Assembly (NCBI GenBank): GCA_947085425.1 | Contig: CAMTWK010000051.1 | Coordinates: 1 to 22,903, forward strand | Direction: 5' to 3' | Length of the DNA stretch: 22,903 nt | Source of the DNA: UKL13-2 sp947085425 | Lineage (GTDB): Bacteria; Pseudomonadota; Gammaproteobacteria; Burkholderiales; Usitatibacteraceae | Part shown: piece after piece, positions 7,147 through 15,256 of the stretch | How positions within the stretch are numbered: position 1 is the stretch's first letter | Layout of the letters: every line of letters begins with the position of its first letter | The notes under the pieces: model-generated | Databases searched by the model: none | What the model saw: only the letters and a program-made list of their open reading frames with translations | Told to the model about the DNA's origin: nothing | Position numbers and translations under genes: made by a program

Positions 7147-9140
7147 CCCTTTACCTCTTCAAGTCTTTCGGACGTTTGTAGCCATTGCCATTCACAGTCA
7201 CCTATCGCGGTGATGAGTTCGACCTGGCGCTTGAGCATTTCTTGTAGCTGCAACTTTTTATCGTCGGCATAGGCACTTTCATCGGCCAACCAGTTTTCAA
7301 TATTGCTGCGCTCGGTGGTCAGCCCCTTGAGTTTACTGTCGAGCTCGGCGAGTTTTTTCTCGAGTGGTTTACGCGCAGCGGCAATTCGTTGGCGGGCATC
7401 GGCATCGGCGCGTTTTTGCTCCTTGCGATCGGCAGGAGGTGTATTTTCAACTACTACTACCGGCGCGGTTTTCGGTGGCTTTTTGGCTGAAATAGGTTGC
7501 TCCACAACGACTTTGTCAGGTTTGTTTCCCTTTGACTTGGCGGAGGCGTAGTTCTTTGCCCAAATTTTGTAGTCGTCCAAGTCGCCGTCAAACTCTTTGA
7601 CCTCACCGTCGGCGACCAACCAAAGTTGATCGGCGGTGGCCTTGAGTAAATGCCGATCGTGCGCCACCACCACCAGTGTGCCCTCAAACTCTTGCAATGC
7701 TTCGGCCAAGGCTTCGCGCATGTCGATGTCGAGGTGATTGGTCGGCTCATCAAGCAGCAACAAATTCGGTTTTTGCCAGACAATCAACGCCAATGCCAGC
7801 CGCGCTTTTTCTCCGCCGGAAAACGGCCCGACCGGTTCATCGATGCGTGAGCCACGAAAATCGAATCCACCGAGGAAATTACGCAGTTCCTGCTCACGTG
7901 TGGTCGGGTCGAGGCGTTTGAAATGCTGCAAGGCCGATTCGTCGGTGCGTAATTGTTCAATCTGGTGCTGGGCAAAGTAACCGATCTTGAGACCCTGACC
8001 TTCGTAACGGCCGCCGCTTTTTTGTTTGAGTGTGCCGGCCAGCGTTTTCACCAAGGTGGATTTACCCGCGCCATTGGGGCCGAGCAGACCGATTTTGTCG
8101 CCGTAAAACAAACGCCACTCGACATGCGGCAACACAACTTTGCTGGCGTAACCGAGGGCGGCTTCTTTTAAATGCAATAACTGCCGCGGTTCGGCATCGG
8201 GTTTGCGAAATTTGAATTCAAACGGCGAATCAACGTGTGCGGCGGCAATGAGCTCCATACGCTCCAAGGTTTTGATGCGGCTCTGCGCCTGTTTGGCTTT
8301 GGTCGCTTTGGCTTTGAAGCGATCAATAAAGCTGTGCAAATGGGCAACCTGGCGTTGTTGCTTGATGTGTTGCGCCTGCTGATTGGCAAGTTGCATGGCG
8401 CGGGTGCGTTCAAAGGTCGAATAGTTGCCGGTGTATTCATTCAGCTTCTGGTTTTCGACGTGGACGATTTTGTTGACCACCGCATCCAGAAAATCACGAT
8501 CATGGGTGATCAAAAATAACGTGCCACGATATTGCGCCAGCCAGTCTTCAATCCACATCACTGCATCAAGGTCGAGGTGATTGGTCGGCTCGTCGAGCAG
8601 CAATAAATCCGAACGGCACATCAACGCCTGTGCCAGATTTAAACGCATGCGCCAGCCACCGGAAAAAGTGGTGACGGCAAGTGTTTGTTGTTGTTCGGTA
8701 AATCCCAATCCGGATAACAATGCACCGGCGCGGGAACGCGAGGCATAGCCGCCGATTTCCTCAAAGCGGCTGTGCAAATTCGACAATTGCAGTGCCAGTT
8801 TTTCGTGCTCCGATTCGTCGTGCCATTCGGCCGCCTCGGCTTGGGCGAGTTCGGCTTCGATGACGCGTAATTCGTGGTCGCCATCGAGTGTGTATTCGAG
8901 TGCCGATAACTGGCTTTGTGGGGTGTGCTGCGCAACGTGGGCAATCACCCAGCTCGGTGGCATCGACAACTCACCGGCATCTTGGTGAATCTCACCGCGC
9001 ATCAATGCAAACAAGGTGGATTTGCCAATACCGTTGGCACCCACCAGCCCGACCTTATGGCCGGGAAACAGGGTGAGATTGGCGTTGTCAAACAGGCGCT
9101 TGGTGCCGCGGGCGACGGTAAGGTTGGAAAGTCTGATCAT
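7143..9140 (-). CDS. yheS: ABC-F family ATPase, YheS-like
   Basis: This is a soluble ABC-F protein with two ATP-binding cassettes and no membrane segments. The first Walker A is GANGIGKST at residues 34-42 and the second is GPNGAGKST. Both halves have LSGG-type signatures (SGGWRMR, SGGEKAR) and Walker B LLLLDEPTNHLD. The inter-domain linker contains FRAKATKAKQAQ-type sequence (here RFKAKATKAKQAQSR) characteristic of the YheS subgroup, and the basic coiled C-terminal tail matches that subgroup's extension. ABC-F proteins act on the ribosome; the exact role of YheS is not settled. At 665 aa it is slightly longer than E. coli YheS. The ATG is at 9138-9140 with no clear ribosome binding site. Its 3' end overlaps the rlpA start. 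Confidence 0.94.
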   Translation of the reverse strand: MIRLSNLTVARGTKRLFDNANLTLFPGHKVGLVGANGIGKSTLFALMRGEIHQDAGELSMPPSWVIAHVAQHTPQSQLSALEYTLDGDHELRVIEAELAQAEAAEWHDESEHEKLALQLSNLHSRFEEIGGYASRSRAGALLSGLGFTEQQQTLAVTTFSGGWRMRLNLAQALMCRSDLLLLDEPTNHLDLDAVMWIEDWLAQYRGTLFLITHDRDFLDAVVNKIVHVENQKLNEYTGNYSTFERTRAMQLANQQAQHIKQQRQVAHLHSFIDRFKAKATKAKQAQSRIKTLERMELIAAAHVDSPFEFKFRKPDAEPRQLLHLKEAALGYASKVVLPHVEWRLFYGDKIGLLGPNGAGKSTLVKTLAGTLKQKSGGRYEGQGLKIGYFAQHQIEQLRTDESALQHFKRLDPTTREQELRNFLGGFDFRGSRIDEPVGPFSGGEKARLALALIVWQKPNLLLLDEPTNHLDIDMREALAEALQEFEGTLVVVAHDRHLLKATADQLWLVADGEVKEFDGDLDDYKIWAKNYASAKSKGNKPDKVVVEQPISAKKPPKTAPVVVVENTPPADRKEQKRADADARQRIAAARKPLEKKLAELDSKLKGLTTERSNIENWLADESAYADDKKLQLQEMLKRQVELITAIGDCEWQWLQTSERLEEVKG

Positions 9141-9189
9141 TTAAATTTTATGAAGCGGCCGGCCAAGGCCGACGTTCTCTTTCTGTGCG

Positions 9190-9963
9190 TCAAAGGTTGT
9201 AGTCGTAATCAATCGTTAAGGGCGCATGGTCGCTAAACCAGTTGTCCTTGTAAATGCGGGTTGCCTTGGCGGTGGCGGCGATCACCGGGGTACAAACGTG
9301 ATAATCGATGCGCCAACCGACGTTGTTTTCACGGGCGTTGCCACGATTGGACCACCATGTGTATTGATCGGTTTCGGTATTCAGTCGCCGAAACGTATCG
9401 ACATAACCGACCTCATCAAACAACGTGGTCAACCAAGCCCGTTCTTCCGGCAAAAACCCGGAATTTTTCTTGTTGCCTCGCCAATTCTTTAAATCAATTT
9501 CGTGATGGGCAATATTCCAGTCGCCGACCATCACCACCTCTCGCCCGCTTTTTTTCATTTTTTGCAAAAGCGGCATAAAGGCTTCCATAAAACGGAATTT
9601 TTTTGCCTGTGACTCTTCCGAGGCCGAGCCGGACGGCACATAAAGTGAAATCACCGACAAATTGCCAAATTGCACCTCCAGATAACGACCTTCATCGTCG
9701 ATCCACTTGATACCGCAGCCGACTATCACCTTGTCCGGTTCACGTTTGCAAAAAACGGCGACGCCCGCGTAACCCTTCTTCGCGGCCGGGTGGTAATACT
9801 GATGCATGGATTTCCAGGCGAGCACTTCGGTCGGGACGTCGCTTTCCAGCGCTTTGATTTCCTGCAGACAAACCACATCCGGCTTTTGCTGCTTTAACCA
9901 GGCAATCAGACCCTTGGACGTGGCGGAGCGGAGTCCGTTCACATTAACGGAGATGACGCGCAT
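9190..9963 (-). CDS. xth: Exodeoxyribonuclease III / AP endonuclease
   Basis: The protein is an exonuclease III-type Mg-dependent AP endonuclease of base excision repair, 257 aa. Active-site residues of the endonuclease/exonuclease/phosphatase fold are all visible: N7 in VNVNG, E35 in LQEIK, Y108 in SLYVPSG, D148 and N150 in GDWN, D220 in RIDYH, and D245-H246 in SDHAP. The ATG at 9961-9963 is preceded by AGAGG with about nine nt spacing on the minus strand. The gene is divergent from pyrE, and the pyrE promoter candidate lies partly inside its first codons. It is followed 49 bp later by the ABC-F gene in the same direction. Confidence 0.96.
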   Translation of the reverse strand: MRVISVNVNGLRSATSKGLIAWLKQQKPDVVCLQEIKALESDVPTEVLAWKSMHQYYHPAAKKGYAGVAVFCKREPDKVIVGCGIKWIDDEGRYLEVQFGNLSVISLYVPSGSASEESQAKKFRFMEAFMPLLQKMKKSGREVVMVGDWNIAHHEIDLKNWRGNKKNSGFLPEERAWLTTLFDEVGYVDTFRRLNTETDQYTWWSNRGNARENNVGWRIDYHVCTPVIAATAKATRIYKDNWFSDHAPLTIDYDYNL

Positions 9964-9981
9964 GCGGCAAACCTCTAAAAT
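9953..9981 (+). promoter_or_regulatory. Candidate sigma-70 promoter of pyrE
   Basis: ATGACG (9953-9958, four of six matches to TTGACA) is separated by 17 bp from TAAAAT (9976-9981, five of six matches to TATAAT). A start of transcription near 9988 would give a leader of about 47 nt to the preferred pyrE ATG. Confidence 0.4.
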
Positions 9982-10034
9982 AGCTTCAACCCTGAATTAT
10001 GCGGGATTCTGCCGCCCTCTCCACTCATTCCGCC

Positions 10035-10691
10035 ATGACCAACCCTGATTTCCGTACTGAATTCGTCGAATTTGCGATTCAACAACATGCGCTGCGTTTT
10101 GGCGAGTATCAAACCAAAGCGGGTCGGCTGTCCCCCTATTTTTTCAATTCCGGTCTGTTTAACGATGGTCGGTCGATGGCCACCTTGTCGGCGTTTTATG
10201 CCCGGGCGGCGCTGGCATCGGCTATCGAATTCGATATGATTTTCGGCCCGGCTTATAAAGGTATAACGCTGGCCACCGGCATGGCGATCAAGCTCGCCGA
10301 AATGGGTCGCAATGTGCCGTTTTGTTTTAACCGCAAAGAGGCCAAGGATCATGGCGAAGGTGGATTAATGGTTGGTGCGCCGTTAAAAGGGCGGGTGTTA
10401 ATCGTTGATGACGTGATTTCTGCGGGTACATCGGTGCGGGAATCGATCGCCCACATTTTGGAAGCGGGCGCGACGCCGGCCGGTGTGCTGATCTCGTTGG
10501 ACCGCCAGGAACGCGGTGATGGCGCGCTTTCGGCCGCACAAGAGGTCAGCCAACGCCATGGCATTGCCGTTATTGCGGTGGCCACACTCGACGACATTGT
10601 TGCTTATTTGTCGGTGCAACACTCTACAAATGGTCCTGAAACCGATAAACTGGCAAAAATCGCGGCGTACCGTAAACAGTACGGTGCCTAA
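10035..10691 (+). CDS. pyrE: Orotate phosphoribosyltransferase
   Basis: PyrE condenses orotate with PRPP to form orotidine monophosphate, the fifth step of pyrimidine synthesis. The type I phosphoribosyltransferase PRPP motif VLIVDDVISAGTS is at residues 121-133. The catalytic flexible loop FNRKEAKDHGEGG is at 98-110, and the N-terminal block TKAGRLSPYFFNSGLFNDG is diagnostic. I start at the ATG at 10035 (218 aa), which matches the usual family N-terminus. An in-frame ATG at 9999 would add 12 unrelated residues and leave almost no leader for the candidate promoter. Neither start has a Shine-Dalgarno sequence. The next gene follows after 18 bp, probably in the same transcript. Confidence 0.97.
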   Translation: MTNPDFRTEFVEFAIQQHALRFGEYQTKAGRLSPYFFNSGLFNDGRSMATLSAFYARAALASAIEFDMIFGPAYKGITLATGMAIKLAEMGRNVPFCFNRKEAKDHGEGGLMVGAPLKGRVLIVDDVISAGTSVRESIAHILEAGATPAGVLISLDRQERGDGALSAAQEVSQRHGIAVIAVATLDDIVAYLSVQHSTNGPETDKLAKIAAYRKQYGA

Positions 10692-10709
10692 TTCTCCTGA
10701 ATTGCCTCC

Positions 10710-11492
10710 ATGACCAACCGTAACCTGATCTCCTCGATTGTTATTGGCGCATTTTTTGTGTTGAACGCCCACGGCCCGGCCGCGGCTCAATCCACGTTAT
10801 TTAAGTGCACCGACGATAAGGGCGTCACCCACTACGGCGAATCGTTGCCGGCCGCGTGCGCAAAAAAAGAAATCACGGAGCTGAGTAAACAGGGGCGCAC
10901 GCTGCGCAAACTCGATGCGCCATTAACACTAGAGCAGCAAAAGGCCCGCGACGAGGCCAATGTCAAAAAGGCAATTGATGATCAAAAGGTCAATGACCAA
11001 CGACAAAAGGACCTGGCGCTTTTGGGCACCTTTGGTTCCGAGCGCGAGCTCGACGTAATCCGCGATAAAGACTTTGCGCAAATGGCCCAGCGCCGTAAAT
11101 TTCTTGAAAACCGTTTGGTTGATATTGACACCCGCCTGGCAAAGGTGAACAACCAAATGGAGTTTTACGTTGCCGGCAAAAGTAAATCCGCCAAAACCAA
11201 GGACGGCATAACAAATGCGCGCGAAATCCCACCGCAGTTGCAGGCCGATTATGACCGTGTCAAATCCGACCAATCCAATGTGAATGCAGAAATCGCCCGT
11301 TTGGACGAGGACAAAGCGGCAGCGGCAGTCCGCTTCGATACGGAAAAAGACCGGTTTCGCCGGCTCAAGAGTGGCATGCGCCCGGGCACTATTTTGGACG
11401 ACAAGGGTAATGTGTTGATTGATGCACCGCTTCCCACTCGGGTGGTTCCGCCGTCGTCGTCGCCGCCGCCACCGCCGTTGCGGTTTCGGTAA
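10710..11492 (+). CDS. Secreted DUF4124-domain coiled-coil protein
   Basis: The 260-aa product begins with a signal peptide (about residues 1-26, ending AAA) and then a short DUF4124-type domain, LFKCTDDKGVTHYGESLP, a motif common in small periplasmic proteins of beta- and gammaproteobacteria. Residues of about 70-220 are highly charged and helical-looking (QQKARDEANVKKAIDDQK and similar), consistent with coiled coil. The C-terminus is Pro/Ser-rich and ends in a basic LRFR. The function is unknown; the fold suggests a periplasmic structural or binding protein. It sits 18 bp after pyrE, and no promoter of its own is evident. Confidence 0.85.
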   Translation: MTNRNLISSIVIGAFFVLNAHGPAAAQSTLFKCTDDKGVTHYGESLPAACAKKEITELSKQGRTLRKLDAPLTLEQQKARDEANVKKAIDDQKVNDQRQKDLALLGTFGSERELDVIRDKDFAQMAQRRKFLENRLVDIDTRLAKVNNQMEFYVAGKSKSAKTKDGITNAREIPPQLQADYDRVKSDQSNVNAEIARLDEDKAAAAVRFDTEKDRFRRLKSGMRPGTILDDKGNVLIDAPLPTRVVPPSSSPPPPPLRFR

Positions 11493-11554
11493 ATTCAGTT
11501 CGGTCGTATCGGCAGGGCAGGCAAAACATCGGCAGACCAATCTGAGCCGTAACG

Positions 11555-11576
11555 TGGGCAAAGCAGCGCGTGCCCA
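11555..11576. terminator. Stem-loop 1 in the gap between the DUF4124 gene and gatB
   Basis: TGGGCA (11555-11560) pairs with TGCCCA (11571-11576) around a 10-nt loop; a flanking G-T pair can extend it to seven. It lies between convergent genes and resembles the second hairpin 50 bp further on. There is no T-run, so bidirectional termination is an inference from position. Confidence 0.3.
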
Positions 11577-11607
11577 TCACGCATAATCAGCCAATATAGC
11601 GATCCGC

Positions 11608-11630
11608 GTGGGCAGATGATTCCTGCCCAC
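11608..11630. terminator. Stem-loop 2 in the gap between the DUF4124 gene and gatB
   Basis: GTGGGCAG (11608-11615) and CTGCCCAC (11623-11630) form a perfect 8-bp stem with a 7-nt loop. It repeats the CGTGGGCA left arm of the preceding hairpin. Its place between the ends of two convergent genes suggests a transcription end or mRNA-stabilising structure; it has no T-run. Confidence 0.4.
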
Positions 11631-11676
11631 CCTGCAAAACATCGACCGGCACATCGACCAACGATTAAATTGCGCG

Positions 11677-13149
11677 TTAACCGCTCAGTTTTTTGCGCAA
11701 TATCTCGTTGACTTGCACCGGGTTGGCCTTGCCTTGTGAGGTTTTTATCACCTGCCCCACCAGCGCTTGCAAAGCCTTTTCTTTGCCGGATTTAAATTCG
11801 GCGACGGATTTTTCGTTGGTCGCGAGCACACTGTCGACGAGTTTTTCAATGGCTGAGATGTCCGAAATTTGCGTCAGGCCAAGCGAAGTGGTGAGCTCAG
11901 CAACGGCAACAGCGGTCGCTTTGCCGGTGGCGGCCAATTTGCCGTCGCAGATGGCGTCAAGTAACGTCTTGGCACCTTTCTGTGAGAGGGTGCCGTCCAA
12001 AATTTTCGTTATGACCGCCGAAAGCTCCACCGCTTTCAGCCGAAGCTCTGCAAGTGTTATGCCCTGGCTGTTGAGACGGGAAGCAATGTCGCCATTTATC
12101 CAGTTCGCGGCCAGTTTTGCGTCTGCACCAGTAGCAACTGTCAACTCAAAAAATTGGGCGGTTGCCCTGTTCGCTGTGAGCAATGTTGCATCATAGGCGC
12201 TGAGTTGATGTGCGGATTGGAATCGCAGCCGCATCGCCTGCGGCAACTCCGGCATCTGCGCCCTGACCGCCGCAACCTGTTCCCGCGAAATCATCAGCGG
12301 CAACAAATCCGGATCGGGAAAATAGCGGTAATCCATCGCGTCTTCTTTTGAGCGCATCGCGCGGGTTTCATCCCGGTCGGCGTCGTACAGGCGCGTTTGT
12401 TGAATCACCCGGCCGCCATCCTCAATCAACCCAATCTGCCGGCTGACTTCATAGTTGATGGCGCGCTCCATAAACCTGAAAGAATTCAGGTTTTTGATTT
12501 CACATCGCGTGCCGAGTGGGTCGCCCATCTTGCGCACCGACACATTGGCGTCACAGCGAAACGAACCTTCCTGCATATTGCCGTCACAAATGCCGATCCA
12601 GGTGACGATGCCATGCAGCGCTTTGGCGTACGCCACGGCTTCCGCCGCCGAGTGCATTTCCGGCTCGGTGACCACTTCCAGCAGCGGTGTGCCGGCGCGG
12701 TTTAAGTCGATGCCGGACACACCCGGCGTGTCGAGCCCCTCATGCAGCGATTTGCCGGCATCTTCTTCCAGATGCGCGCGGGTGAGATGCACAATTTTTT
12801 CCACGCCATCAACGGTAATGGCAACCGCGCCACCGGTGACCACCGGCAGCTCAAATTGGGAAATTTGATAACCCTTGGGCAGGTCCGGATAAAAATAATT
12901 TTTGCGCGCGAACACCGAGCGTGGCGCGATGTGATCGCCGCGGCCATCATTCACCGCCAGACCAAACTTAATGGCCGCCTCGACCGCCGCCGCGTTCATA
13001 ACCGGCAGGGTCCCGGGCAAAGCCATATCGACCACACTCGCCTGGGTATTCGGCTCGGCACCATAGGCGGTGGACGCGCCGCTGAAAATCTTTGAGACCG
13101 TCGACAGCTGCACGTGGGTCTCAATGCCGATCACCACTTGCCAACTCAT
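11677..13149 (-). CDS. gatB: Asp/Glu-tRNA amidotransferase subunit B
   Basis: GatB is the kinase and tRNA-binding subunit of the GatCAB amidotransferase, which converts Glu-tRNA(Gln) and/or Asp-tRNA(Asn) to the correct aminoacyl-tRNA. The N-terminus WQVVIGIETHVQL, the segment YFYPDLPKGYQISQ, the acidic EEDAGKS and the block DFNRAGTPLLE (here DLNRAGTPLLE) are family hallmarks of the kinase domain. The C-terminal YqeY-like tail domain ends with VNEILRKKLSG. The length of 490 aa is normal. The ATG at 13147-13149 overlaps the gatA TGA in an ATGA arrangement, and GAGG lies five nt upstream. Confidence 0.98.
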   Translation of the reverse strand: MSWQVVIGIETHVQLSTVSKIFSGASTAYGAEPNTQASVVDMALPGTLPVMNAAAVEAAIKFGLAVNDGRGDHIAPRSVFARKNYFYPDLPKGYQISQFELPVVTGGAVAITVDGVEKIVHLTRAHLEEDAGKSLHEGLDTPGVSGIDLNRAGTPLLEVVTEPEMHSAAEAVAYAKALHGIVTWIGICDGNMQEGSFRCDANVSVRKMGDPLGTRCEIKNLNSFRFMERAINYEVSRQIGLIEDGGRVIQQTRLYDADRDETRAMRSKEDAMDYRYFPDPDLLPLMISREQVAAVRAQMPELPQAMRLRFQSAHQLSAYDATLLTANRATAQFFELTVATGADAKLAANWINGDIASRLNSQGITLAELRLKAVELSAVITKILDGTLSQKGAKTLLDAICDGKLAATGKATAVAVAELTTSLGLTQISDISAIEKLVDSVLATNEKSVAEFKSGKEKALQALVGQVIKTSQGKANPVQVNEILRKKLSG

Positions 13150-14663
13150 GTTGTCCTCGCTGCGGCGGACGCCGGTGTGCGCAAATGCCAGTCGGTCAGT
13201 TGCTGGTATTGGTGCGCCACCGACAACATCTCGGCTTCGGCAAAATAATTGCCAATGATTTGTAAGCCCACCGGCAAATGGAGCGCATCAAAACCACACG
13301 GCACCGACATGCCGGGCAAACCGGCCAGCGACACACCGAGCGTAAAAATGTCTTCCAGATACACGGCCACCGGGTCACTCGATTTTTCACCGATTTTCCA
13401 TGCGGTTGAGGGCGCCACCGGGCCCATGATTAAATCGCATTGTTTGAGCGCATCCTGAAAATCTTGCGCGATCAAACGCCGCACCCGTTGCGCCTGCAGG
13501 TAATAGGCATCGTAATAACCGTGTGACAACACATAGGTGCCGGTCAAAATGCGCCGCTGCACCTCACGGCCAAAACCCTCGGCGCGGCTTTTGGCGATCA
13601 TGTCGTTCAAATCTTTGTATTCACTGGCGCGATGGCCATAACGCACGCCGTCAAAACGGCTCAAGTTTGAAGAGGCTTCCGCCGGGGCGATGACGTAGTA
13701 GGCCGGAATGGCGAGTTGGGTGCGGGGCAGCGAAATATCGACGATGGTGGCACCATGTTGCTTAAAAACATCGACCGCCTCGGCCACGCGTGCAGCCACG
13801 TCTTTGGCCAAGCCACCGGCAAAAAACTCGGTCGGCAGGCCAATGCGTAATCCTGCAAACTCTTTGTCCGGCGCGCTTTTTGCGGCACTTTTGTCCTGAA
13901 AAGCGCGCAGAATGGATAGTTTTGTTTCTGCACTGTCGAGTGAGGTGGAATCACGCGGATCATGTCCGGCCATGGCGTCGAGCAAAAAGGCACAATCTTC
14001 GGCGCTGCGTGCCATCGGTCCGCCTTGGTCGAGTGACGACGCAAATGCAACCATGCCGTAGCGCGACACCCGTCCGTAAGTCGGTTTGATGGCGGTAATG
14101 CCACACATGGCGGCGGGTTGGCGCAAGGAGCCGCCGGTGTCGGTGCCGGTACTGGCCGGCACCAAACCAGCCGCCACCGCCGCGGCCGAGCCGCCCGAAG
14201 AGCCGCCCGGAATACGACCGTTGTCCCAAGGGTTTTTCACCGCACCAAAGGCGGAGTTCTCGTTGGCCGAACCCATGGCAAATTCGTCGCAGTTGAGTTT
14301 GCCGACACAGACCAAACCCGCGGCGCGCATGTTCTCAACCACGGTGGCATCAAACGGTGAAATATAGTCGGCGAGCATCTTGGATCCGGCGGTGGTGCGC
14401 CAGCCGCGCGTCACAAAAATATCCTTGTGGGCCAGCGGAATGCCCAACAGCGGCGAGGTGTCGCCCGCTGCGATGCGTGCATCGGCGGCGCGTGCCTCGG
14501 CCATCGTCAGATCGGGTTCCACATGCAAAAACGCGTTTAGTGAAACATGGTCGGTGATCCGTTGCAGGCTTTGTTCGGCCAGCTTGACGGCGGTAATTTG
14601 CTTGGTTTGCAGCTGTTTGGACAGCGCGGCAATGCCCGGCGCCGGTTGGTCAGGAGCGTTCAT
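13146..14663 (-). CDS. gatA: Asp/Glu-tRNA amidotransferase subunit A
   Basis: GatA is the amidase-signature glutaminase subunit that releases ammonia from glutamine and channels it to GatB. The Ser-cisSer-Lys triad is visible as K80 in AHKDIFV, S155 in GGSSGGSA and S179 in TDTGGSLRQP, each one residue beyond the Staphylococcus aureus positions. At 505 aa it is slightly longer than usual because of a short C-terminal extension. The ATG is at 14661-14663, 9 bp after gatC. The 3' end overlaps gatB by 4 bp, so gatC-gatA-gatB form one operon. Confidence 0.98.
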   Translation of the reverse strand: MNAPDQPAPGIAALSKQLQTKQITAVKLAEQSLQRITDHVSLNAFLHVEPDLTMAEARAADARIAAGDTSPLLGIPLAHKDIFVTRGWRTTAGSKMLADYISPFDATVVENMRAAGLVCVGKLNCDEFAMGSANENSAFGAVKNPWDNGRIPGGSSGGSAAAVAAGLVPASTGTDTGGSLRQPAAMCGITAIKPTYGRVSRYGMVAFASSLDQGGPMARSAEDCAFLLDAMAGHDPRDSTSLDSAETKLSILRAFQDKSAAKSAPDKEFAGLRIGLPTEFFAGGLAKDVAARVAEAVDVFKQHGATIVDISLPRTQLAIPAYYVIAPAEASSNLSRFDGVRYGHRASEYKDLNDMIAKSRAEGFGREVQRRILTGTYVLSHGYYDAYYLQAQRVRRLIAQDFQDALKQCDLIMGPVAPSTAWKIGEKSSDPVAVYLEDIFTLGVSLAGLPGMSVPCGFDALHLPVGLQIIGNYFAEAEMLSVAHQYQQLTDWHLRTPASAAARTT

Positions 14664-14672
14664 TGCGGTCGG

Positions 14673-14972
14673 TTACTCAATCACTTTGGGCACCAAAAAC
14701 AGCCCGTTTTCGGTTTGTGGTGCATTGGCAAAACTGGACGGCCGCAGGTTTTCGGCACTAACAACGTCGGCACGCAGGGGCAACGCCATTTCGCCAATGA
14801 CCGACAGCGGATGACTGAGCGGCACGATGCCGTTGGTCTCAACGGCTTGCAACTGGTCGATCAGCGTCAGGACGGCACCCATTTCGTCGCCAAGCGCCGA
14901 CAAATGTGCGGCCGGCAAATCGATGCGGGCAAGATTGGCGATACGCGTTAGGGTGGCAGGATCAAACGACAT
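14673..14972 (-). CDS. gatC: Asp/Glu-tRNA amidotransferase subunit C
   Basis: GatC is a small subunit that wraps around GatA and stabilises the GatA-GatB complex. Its 99-aa length, the N-terminal RIANLARIDLPA, the central VLTLIDQLQAVET and the PLR(A)D-containing C-terminus ending FLVPKVIE are typical. The start is the ATG at 14970-14972; a TTG further upstream (15012-15014) would add 14 residues with no family support. No Shine-Dalgarno sequence is apparent. It is first in the gat operon and divergent from mreB. Confidence 0.96.
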   Translation of the reverse strand: MSFDPATLTRIANLARIDLPAAHLSALGDEMGAVLTLIDQLQAVETNGIVPLSHPLSVIGEMALPLRADVVSAENLRPSSFANAPQTENGLFLVPKVIE

Positions 14973-15038
14973 GGTGAGGGTGACGGCTGCAGGTGGCGAC
15001 AAATGTGGAAACAAAAGCCGGCGAATAAAATGGGTTGA

Positions 15039-15065
15039 ATTATCGGATCAAAAAATTTGCCTCAA
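15039..15065 (-). promoter_or_regulatory. Candidate promoter of gatCAB
   Basis: On the minus strand, TTGAGG (15065-15060) is followed after a short 15-bp spacer by GATAAT (15044-15039, five of six matches to the -10 consensus). It would start transcription about 60 bp before the gatC ATG. The short spacer makes it only a candidate. No comparably good mreB promoter was found in the same 284-bp divergent gap. Confidence 0.3.
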
Positions 15066-15256
15066 AGGATTGCCGCAAATTTGCCAGATTTCATAGGCAA
15101 ACGCGGCGTTTTTCATAGGGGCTGAGTTATCATAGCGTATTCGTATCAAAAAAACCGTTTCGGATGTGGTGCCGCGCGTTGCCGACAGTTGGCGCGAGGT
15201 TTCGAGGCAACACACCAAGCCCCACTTTTTTTGCATAACACCCGCAGAAAGGCATC

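Noticed and set aside
9999..10034. An upstream ATG that would extend PyrE by 12 residues
   Set aside because: The extra residues do not resemble family N-termini, and it would leave only about 11 nt of leader after the candidate promoter.
15070..15133. Possible mreB promoters (TTGCCG or TTGCCA boxes, TATCAT at 15128)
   Set aside because: No -35/-10 pair with acceptable matches and 16-18 bp spacing could be assembled.
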